The notes beneath the pieces were generated by a model. It made no database searches, had not been told where the DNA came from, and was given only the letters and a program-made list of their open reading frames with translations. This document shows positions 1 to 5,344 of a stretch of DNA of 5,344 nucleotides, one piece after another. Origin of the DNA: Actinomycetota bacterium (GTDB lineage Bacteria; Actinomycetota; Thermoleophilia; Miltoncostaeales; Miltoncostaeaceae); the NCBI GenBank assembly GCA_005788075.1, contig SXZC01000165.1, positions 1 to 5,344 on the forward strand, written 5' to 3'. Both the position numbers and the translations under genes were made by a program. Position 1 is the stretch's first letter, and each line of letters opens with the position of its first letter.

Positions 1-1
1 C

Positions 2-532
2 GGATGCGGCACCACCGACCCCCTCCAGCAGGCCGTGAGTGACGCGCAGACCAGCGTGCAGCAGGGCACGGCGGCCGTGGCCGATGCGAAGAAGGCCCTG
101 AAGCAGTCGCCGCGCAACGCCCAGGCGAAGAAGGACCTCGCGCAGGCGCAGAGCGACCTCGGCCAGGCGCAGATCACGCTCGCGCAGGCCAAGCTGGCCA
201 TCAACCGCCAGGACCCGGAGGCGCTCAGCAGCGCGCTCGCCGCGGCGAAGAGCGCCCCCGGCAACCTCGACGTGGTCCTGGGCCTCGTGACCGTGGCCAC
301 CACGCAGAACAACCCGGCGGCGGCACTGCCGGCGCTGCAGGTGTACACGTCGCGCAACCCCAAGGACTCCCAGGCGTTCGCCTACTGGGGGCAGGTGGCC
401 GAGCAGGCAGGTCAGCGCAACCAGGCGATCCTGGCCTACCAGCGCTTCCTGCAGCTCGCACCCGACGACACGCTGGCGCCGGATATCCGCAACCGACTCG
501 CCGAGCTCGCCAAGCCGGTCACCACCGGCTGA
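2..532 (+). CDS. TPR-like lipoprotein, 5' end missing
   Basis: The reading frame is already open at the left edge, where it reads Gly-Cys-Gly-Thr-Thr-Asp. Gly-Cys followed by a small polar stretch is what remains after a lipobox (L-x-G-C), so the Cys at 5-7 is probably the lipidated +1 residue and the signal peptide lies just outside the window. The GTG at 35 is inside the mature protein and has no ribosome binding site, so I do not take it as the start. The first ~65 mature residues are rich in Ala, Gln, Lys and Asp with heptad-like spacing (helical or coiled coil). The rest resembles tetratricopeptide repeats, clearest in the last third (AYWGQVAEQAGQRNQAILAY, then RFLQLAPDD). The likely role is a membrane-anchored scaffold on the outer face of the cytoplasmic membrane. 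TPRs bind protein partners but do not identify them, so the specific function is unknown. It ends at TGA, 41 bp before the tRNA. Confidence 0.8.
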   Translation, partial: GCGTTDPLQQAVSDAQTSVQQGTAAVADAKKALKQSPRNAQAKKDLAQAQSDLGQAQITLAQAKLAINRQDPEALSSALAAAKSAPGNLDVVLGLVTVATTQNNPAAALPALQVYTSRNPKDSQAFAYWGQVAEQAGQRNQAILAYQRFLQLAPDDTLAPDIRNRLAELAKPVTTG

Positions 533-543
533 ACCCCTTCCCC

Positions 544-558
544 CCGGGCCCGGCCCGG
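544..558 (+). terminator. Short GC hairpin after the lipoprotein gene
   Basis: CCGGGC (544-549) and GCCCGG (553-558) form a perfect 6-bp stem with a 3-base loop, 11 bases after the stop codon. There is no T-run, so it is at best a weak intrinsic terminator. It directly abuts the possible tRNA promoter. Read-through from the lipoprotein gene into the tRNA is possible. Confidence 0.35.
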
Positions 559-567
559 TGCTAGCGT
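559..567 (+). promoter_or_regulatory. Possible extended -10 promoter of tRNA-Lys
   Basis: TG-C-TAGCGT reads as an extended -10 (TGN at 559-561, hexamer at 562-567). No convincing -35 hexamer lies 16-19 bases upstream, which extended -10 promoters can tolerate. The predicted start site, 6-8 bases after the hexamer, falls on or beside the first base of the tRNA at 574, so the 5' leader would be very short or absent. Confidence 0.4.
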
Positions 568-573
568 GCCGCC

Positions 574-646
<73 letters not shown>

Positions 647-654
647 CTCGCAGT

Positions 655-702
655 GCCCCCGGGAGCCGCCATCGCGCGGCTCTCGTCGTCTTCGGGCTTT
701 TT
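655..702 (+). terminator. Terminator after tRNA-Lys
   Basis: An inner hairpin has a perfect stem GAGCCGC (663-669) with GCGGCTC (676-682), which extends by G-T and G-C pairs to 661/684. An outer short stem GCCC (655-658) can pair with GGGC (694-697), and that GGGC runs straight into TTTTT (698-702). The outer arm puts the T-run in the proper place for an intrinsic terminator, giving a two-tier structure. It begins 8 bases past the tRNA end, which fits termination of the tRNA transcript. Confidence 0.6.
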
Positions 703-737
703 CCTGCTCCCTGCGGCAATGCGCCGTAACGTTCATC

Positions 738-755
738 CCCGCTACGAGCGGGTTT
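738..755 (+). terminator. Small hairpin followed by TTT
   Basis: CCCGCT (738-743) pairs with AGCGGG (747-752) across a 3-base loop, and TTTCT follows. This could be a second, backup terminator behind the tRNA or simply a small structure in the intergenic space. The region from 647 to 875 otherwise holds no gene that I can support. Confidence 0.3.
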
Positions 756-782
756 CTCCATCCATCGTGCCCCCCATCCGGC

Positions 783-788
783 TAGGGT
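783..788 (+). promoter_or_regulatory. Possible -10 element for the barrel-protein gene
   Basis: TAGGGT at 783-788 is identical to the -10 hexamer of the convincing promoter at 1483-1488. No good TTG-type -35 stands 17-19 bases upstream, so support is weak. If used, it would give a leader of about 80 bases before the proposed CTG start at 876. Confidence 0.35.
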
Positions 789-863
789 GGTGGTCCGCTT
801 CACACCGGGTCCGTGTGCATCTGGCCGTCCGTCCCCCGGTCGGCCCCGGGCCAACACCGCGAC

Positions 864-869
864 AGGGAG
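864..869 (+). promoter_or_regulatory. Ribosome binding site that points to a CTG start
   Basis: AGGGAG lies 6 bases before CTG 876 and 9 bases before CTG 879. No ATG, GTG or TTG sits in frame at a suitable distance. The codons from 876 on encode a normal signal peptide, so this site argues for initiation at CTG. Confidence 0.5.
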
Positions 870-875
870 AAACCC

Positions 876-1421
876 CTGCTGCAGCGCATCGCCATCGCCA
901 TCGCCTCGCTCGCCCTCGCCGGGGGCGTGGTGGCTGGCGGCGCCATGGCGGCGATGCCCGAGGGCATGCCCACGGCACCAGTGGCCGCGCCGCCGTCGGG
1001 TGCGCCGGCCAGCGCGCCCGCGCGCCCGGTGGCCACGACCGGCGGCCCGTCGGCCGCCGCGCTGGCGATCCCCGCGGTGCTGCCCACCCGCACCACCGAG
1101 GCGTCGGCGTACAGCGCCTGGGACGAGGGCAACTTCTGCCCCGGCCTTCCGCAGACGAAGATGATGGACCTCACCGTGGGCAGCGATCTGGTGCCCTGCG
1201 GCGCCTACGTGCGCATCTGCCTGATCAACGGCAAGCGGTGCGTCGTGGCCCGGCGCACCGACTGGGGGCCGGGGCTCACCGCGAAGCGCCGGCTCGACAT
1301 GAACCTCGGCGTGGTGAGGGCGCTCGGCTACAAGTCGCTCTACCACTGGGGTGCGCGCATGGTGCGATGGGAGCCGGTCGCGAACCCCGCCCGCACGGTG
1401 GCCTCCACCCCCGCGCGCTAA
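876..1421 (+). CDS. Secreted RlpA-like double-psi beta-barrel protein
   Basis: From CTG 876 the product has 181 residues. Residues 1-25 form a Sec signal peptide: Arg4, a hydrophobic stretch of Ile, Ala, Leu and Val, and a likely cleavage after Ala-Met-Ala. Residues 28-75 are a Pro/Ala-rich spacer. Residues 76-166 resemble the RlpA/expansin-type double-psi beta barrel: SAYSAWDEG, then VPCGAYVRI (106-114), VVARRTDWGP (123-132) and a downstream Asp141 with a helix ending ALGY, matching the family pattern in which a DxGP turn is followed by R-x-x-D-x-x-x-x-x-x-x-x-LG. Four cysteines (88, 108, 115, 122) could form disulfides outside the cell. Family members bind or cleave peptidoglycan glycans or other polysaccharides; whether this one is catalytic is open. 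The next in-frame start upstream, GTG 813, would add a charged 21-residue leader (DREK) before the signal peptide and has no ribosome binding site. It could be anchored or periplasm-like, but no membrane anchor is visible beyond the signal peptide. Confidence 0.75.
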   Translation: MLQRIAIAIASLALAGGVVAGGAMAAMPEGMPTAPVAAPPSGAPASAPARPVATTGGPSAAALAIPAVLPTRTTEASAYSAWDEGNFCPGLPQTKMMDLTVGSDLVPCGAYVRICLINGKRCVVARRTDWGPGLTAKRRLDMNLGVVRALGYKSLYHWGARMVRWEPVANPARTVASTPAR

Positions 1422-1438
1422 TCACCATAGAGTTCTGG

Positions 1439-1465
1439 GTATTTAAAAGTCTGAATACTTGACTT
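1439..1465 (+). promoter_or_regulatory. Overlapping inverted repeats at the reductase promoter
   Basis: Two perfect 5-bp inverted repeats interlock. GTATT (1439-1443) is matched by AATAC (1454-1458), and AAGTC (1447-1451) by GACTT (1461-1465). The second one covers the -35 hexamer. They sit in an AT-rich island that contrasts sharply with the ~70% GC surroundings. A repressor bound here would block RNA polymerase. The stretch ATACTTGACT (1455-1464) fits my recollection of a half-site of Rrf2-family (IscR type) operators, but the other half is not clearly present and half of the match is simply the -35. The identity of the regulator is inference. Confidence 0.4.
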
Positions 1466-1488
1466 CTTTCTGGTCTTTCCCCTAGGGT
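1459..1488 (+). promoter_or_regulatory. Promoter of the nitrite/sulfite reductase operon
   Basis: TTGACT (1459-1464) and TAGGGT (1483-1488) are separated by 18 bases, a near-consensus housekeeping sigma-factor promoter for actinobacteria. The predicted transcription start is near 1495, giving a leader of about 50 bases before GTG 1546. This is the strongest promoter match in the window. Confidence 0.75.
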
Positions 1489-1496
1489 GCCGCTTC

Positions 1497-1514
1497 CGTG
1501 CCAATGACGGCACG
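1497..1514 (+). other. Stem-loop at the 5' end of the reductase mRNA
   Basis: CGTGCC (1497-1502) pairs perfectly with GGCACG (1509-1514) around the loop AATGAC. It would start within about two bases of the predicted transcription start, so the mRNA would begin with a hairpin. Such 5' hairpins can protect mRNA from decay; a regulatory role is not shown. It does not cover the ribosome binding site. Confidence 0.35.
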
Positions 1515-1532
1515 AACGCACGCACCGCCGCG

Positions 1533-1537
1533 AGGAG
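1533..1537 (+). promoter_or_regulatory. Ribosome binding site that fixes the reductase start
   Basis: AGGAG lies 8 bases before GTG 1546. The earlier in-frame codons GTG 1498 and ATG 1504 have no such site and lie within a few bases of the predicted transcription start, so 1546 is the better start. Confidence 0.8.
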
Positions 1538-1545
1538 AGAACAGG

Positions 1546-3804
<2,259 letters not shown>

Positions 3805-3832
3805 CCCGACCGGAACGACAGGAGATACCGCA

Positions 3833-4417
3833 ATGAACCCGCACCGCATCTCGGTGAAGCTGTACCTCGACGACCCGGCCGCGCTGGACGCCGAGGCCGT
3901 CGTGCCGCCGTTCCACCGCTACATCCGCGAGGACGCCGTGGGCGGCATCCCGATCGACGTCGCGCGCTACGCCCACGTGGTCAATGGCCCGGGCGTGCTC
4001 ATCATCGGGCACCAGCTCGACTACGCCATCGACTACGCCGAGGGCCGGGCCGGCATCAGCGTCACGCGCAAGCGCGACCCGGAGGGCACCCTCGCCGAGC
4101 AGGTGCGTGACCTCGCCGCCGAGGCCGCCCGGCTCTCGCTGCTGCTGCAGGGCGAGGACGGCATCGGCGACGCCGCGCGCGTGGGCACGGGCGAGGCACT
4201 CGTGACGATCCTCGACCGCTACGAGGCCCCGAACGACGACGAGACCCTCGTGCGGGTGGAGCCCGCCCTGCGGGAGGCGTTCGAGCCGCTTTCGGAGAGC
4301 GGGGCCGTCGAGGTGACCCGCGTCGGCGGGGCACGCGAGCCGTTCGCCGCGCGCGTGGCCATCAGCACGGCCCGGCCGCTCGAGCGCTGGGCGGAGGGCT
4401 CCGCCGCCCTGACCTGA
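3833..4417 (+). CDS. Unknown 194-aa protein, operon partner of the reductase
   Basis: The ATG at 3833 is preceded by AGGAG (3820-3824) with 8 bases between. The frame stays open upstream to 3683, but that part overlaps the reductase gene and lacks a ribosome binding site. No signal peptide, membrane segment or cysteine is present, so the product is soluble, cytoplasmic and cannot hold an Fe-S cluster through Cys. Segments that look conserved are FHRYIR (27-32), IDVARYAHV (41-49) and GPGVLIIGH (52-60), suggesting a compact alpha/beta fold in the first ~80 residues, followed by a helical stretch and a C-terminal beta-rich part. I have a vague memory of similar proteins in other bacteria but cannot name a family or a function. 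The 28-bp gap and lack of a terminator between the genes argue for co-transcription with the reductase. An accessory role (cofactor insertion, assembly, or electron-donor docking) is conceivable, but this is guesswork. Confidence 0.85.
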   Translation: MNPHRISVKLYLDDPAALDAEAVVPPFHRYIREDAVGGIPIDVARYAHVVNGPGVLIIGHQLDYAIDYAEGRAGISVTRKRDPEGTLAEQVRDLAAEAARLSLLLQGEDGIGDAARVGTGEALVTILDRYEAPNDDETLVRVEPALREAFEPLSESGAVEVTRVGGAREPFAARVAISTARPLERWAEGSAALT

Positions 4418-4423
4418 TCCCCG

Positions 4424-4452
4424 CCGCGCGCGGGGTGCGGCCCCGCGCGCGG
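4424..4452 (+). terminator. Strong GC hairpin ending the reductase operon
   Basis: A perfect 12-bp inverted repeat (4424-4435 with 4441-4452) encloses the 5-base loop TGCGG, 6 bases past the TGA stop. The stem is entirely G/C. No T-run follows, a form of terminator often seen in high-GC actinobacteria. An alternative smaller hairpin, 4419-4424 with 4430-4435, competes for the left arm. Confidence 0.65.
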
Positions 4453-4465
4453 TAGCAGGCAGGTT

Positions 4466-4521
4466 CCGTGAGGTTTGCGCTCACGGGTTCCACGGGAACG
4501 CCATCACACTTCCCTCACGGG
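4466..4521 (+). promoter_or_regulatory. Cluster of CCGTGAG/CTCACGG elements before the AA10 gene
   Basis: CCGTGAG (4466-4472) and CTCACGG (4480-4486) form a perfect 7-bp inverted repeat with a 7-base spacer. A further CTCACGGG at 4514-4521 repeats the right arm (4480-4487) 34 bases downstream. Between them, GTTCC (4487-4491) and GGAAC (4495-4499) form another perfect inverted repeat. This could be an operator array or an RNA structure. No clear -35/-10 pair was found between 4453 and 4578, so the promoter of the next gene is not assigned. Confidence 0.4.
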
Positions 4522-4590
4522 GGCCTTACAGCGCGATAGAGGTCACCGGGCATGGTCTTAACGGACTGCTCCCACCCCGAGGACCCCACC

Positions 4591-5344
4591 GTGAAGATCT
4601 CCCGAATTGTCACCGCGACCCTTGCAGGGCTCGCCGCGATCCCCGCCGTTGCCTTCGGCCACGGATCGATGTCCGATCCGCCGTCGCGCGTCTACCAGTG
4701 CTTCTTCACCGCGAAGGATGACCCGCGGTGCGTGGAGGCCTGGACGGCCAACCCGCAGGCGCTCTACGACTGGACCGAGGTGAACATCGGGAACGCCGCG
4801 GGACGCCATCGCGAGCTGATCCCCGATGGCAGGCTCTGCAGCGCGGGCCGCGACAAGTACGCCTCGTTCGACCGCGCCGTGGCCTGGCCCGCCACCACGC
4901 TGCGCCCGGGCGCGGATGGCAAGTACTCGCTCACCTGGCGCTCCACCGCGCCGCACGCCACCGAGTACTACCGCGTGTACATCACCAAGGCGTCCTACGA
5001 CCAGGGCCGCGCGCTCACCTGGAATGACCTCGAGCTCGTGCATGACTCGGGCCGCGTGCCCGCCGAGGCCACCACCACGCTCAAGGTGTCGCTGCCCGAG
5101 CGCACGGGCCGCCAGGTGCTCTACACGGTGTGGCAGCGCAGCGACTCACCCGAGGCCTTCTACGCCTGCACCGACGTGGTGATGGGCCAGGGCGGCACCG
5201 CCCCGGCTCCTGCGCCCGAGCCCACCCCTGCACCTGCGCCCCCTGATGGCGGCCACGACCACGAGCACCCGGCCCCCGCGCCGCAGCCGACCCCTGCGCC
5301 CGCGCCCAGCCCTGCACCTGCGCCCGCGCCGAGCCCGGCGCCCG
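4591..5344 (+). CDS. AA10 lytic polysaccharide monooxygenase, 3' end missing
   Basis: The GTG at 4591 follows GAGGA (4579-4583) by 7 bases and the frame is open for 251 codons to the right edge. Residues 1-23 are a signal peptide (MKISRIVTATLAGLA, ending AVAFG). Cleavage exposes His24, the N-terminal histidine needed for the copper brace. The second copper ligand is His122 in TAPHATEYY, and the axial aromatic is Phe190 in WQRSDSPEAFYACTDV. Other AA10 hallmarks are GSMSDPPSRVYQC (25-37), AGRHRELIPDGRLCSAG (70-86) and YYRVYITK (126-133). Cysteines 37, 47, 83 and 193 probably form two disulfides. The secreted enzyme would oxidatively cleave crystalline chitin or cellulose; the motif set resembles chitin-active types, but substrate is inference. 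From residue 204 a Pro/Ala linker starts, so a carbohydrate-binding or cell-attachment domain may follow beyond the window. Confidence 0.93.
   Translation, partial: MKISRIVTATLAGLAAIPAVAFGHGSMSDPPSRVYQCFFTAKDDPRCVEAWTANPQALYDWTEVNIGNAAGRHRELIPDGRLCSAGRDKYASFDRAVAWPATTLRPGADGKYSLTWRSTAPHATEYYRVYITKASYDQGRALTWNDLELVHDSGRVPAEATTTLKVSLPERTGRQVLYTVWQRSDSPEAFYACTDVVMGQGGTAPAPAPEPTPAPAPPDGGHDHEHPAPAPQPTPAPAPSPAPAPAPSPAP
5200..5344 (+). repeat. Pro/Ala linker-coding low-complexity repeat
   Basis: The DNA is built from reiterated CCT/GCG/CCC/GCA codons encoding Ala-Pro dipeptides, with Thr, Ser, Glu and Gln interspersed. The 15-mer CCTGCACCTGCGCCC occurs at 5227-5241 and again at 5311-5325. A non-repetitive insert encoding DGGHDHEHP (residues 219-227) interrupts it. 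Such tracts are prone to length variation and to assembly collapse, and the region continues past the edge. Confidence 0.85.

Noticed and set aside
813..875. GTG 813 as start of the barrel protein
   Set aside because: No ribosome binding site, and it adds a charged, non-signal-like 21-residue leader in front of a clear signal peptide.
653..1462. Plus-strand ORF overlapping the barrel-protein gene in another frame
   Set aside because: Arg/Gly/Ala-rich translation without domains, overlapping a gene with clear signal peptide and barrel motifs; it also starts inside the post-tRNA terminator.
1498..1545. GTG 1498 or ATG 1504 as the reductase start
   Set aside because: Both lack a ribosome binding site and sit on the predicted transcript start; GTG 1546 has AGGAG at 8 bases.
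4526..4562. TTACAG plus GATAGA or CTTAAC as a promoter for the AA10 gene
   Set aside because: Spacings do not fit (too long or too short) and the hexamers are poor, so I did not assign a promoter.
4558..5043. Minus-strand and alternative-frame ORFs over the AA10 gene
   Set aside because: The true frame (from 4591) encodes a complete AA10 core with signal peptide and copper ligands. The others (4558-5043 minus, 4728-5027 plus, 4826-5182 plus) are shadows.

Overview
This window looks like a piece of chromosome from a high-GC actinobacterium. The evidence is strong G/C bias at third codon positions, GTG starts with clear AGGAG-type ribosome binding sites, a tRNA gene without an encoded CCA, a TTGACT/TAGGGT promoter, and GC hairpins lacking U-tracts as gene ends. 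A deep-branching class such as Thermoleophilia would fit, but that is only an impression. All genes I support lie on the + strand. I see no mobile element, CRISPR array or phage signature.

Layout. Positions 2-532 hold the 3' part of a lipoprotein gene: the lipobox Gly-Cys lies at the left edge, followed by an Ala/Gln-rich helical segment and TPR-like repeats. Positions 574-646 are tRNA-Lys(CTT), with a possible extended -10 promoter in front and a hairpin plus T-run behind. Positions 876-1421 encode a small secreted RlpA-like double-psi beta-barrel protein that seems to start at CTG. An AT-rich island (about 1421-1482, roughly 39% GC by hand count) holds the best promoter in the window and overlapping inverted repeats. 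It drives a two-gene unit: a long siroheme nitrite/sulfite reductase (1546-3804) and, 28 bp later, a cysteine-free 194-residue protein of unknown function (3833-4417). A 12-bp GC hairpin closes this unit. After an intergenic region with three copies of a CCGTGAG/CTCACGG element comes a secreted AA10 lytic polysaccharide monooxygenase (4591 to the right edge). It is cut off within a Pro/Ala linker that carries a His-rich insert.

How the genes work together. The reductase should perform the six-electron reduction of sulfite to sulfide or nitrite to ammonia, probably with ferredoxin as donor. The sequence alone does not settle the substrate. The downstream small protein is almost certainly co-transcribed and may be an accessory factor. 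The lipoprotein, the barrel protein and the AA10 enzyme are envelope or secreted proteins with no evident pathway link to the reductase.

The most unusual points are a second cysteine quartet in the N-terminal half of the reductase that mirrors the real [4Fe-4S]/siroheme quartet, the long C-terminal helical extension of that enzyme, the uncharacterised operon partner, and the operator-like symmetry around the operon promoter.
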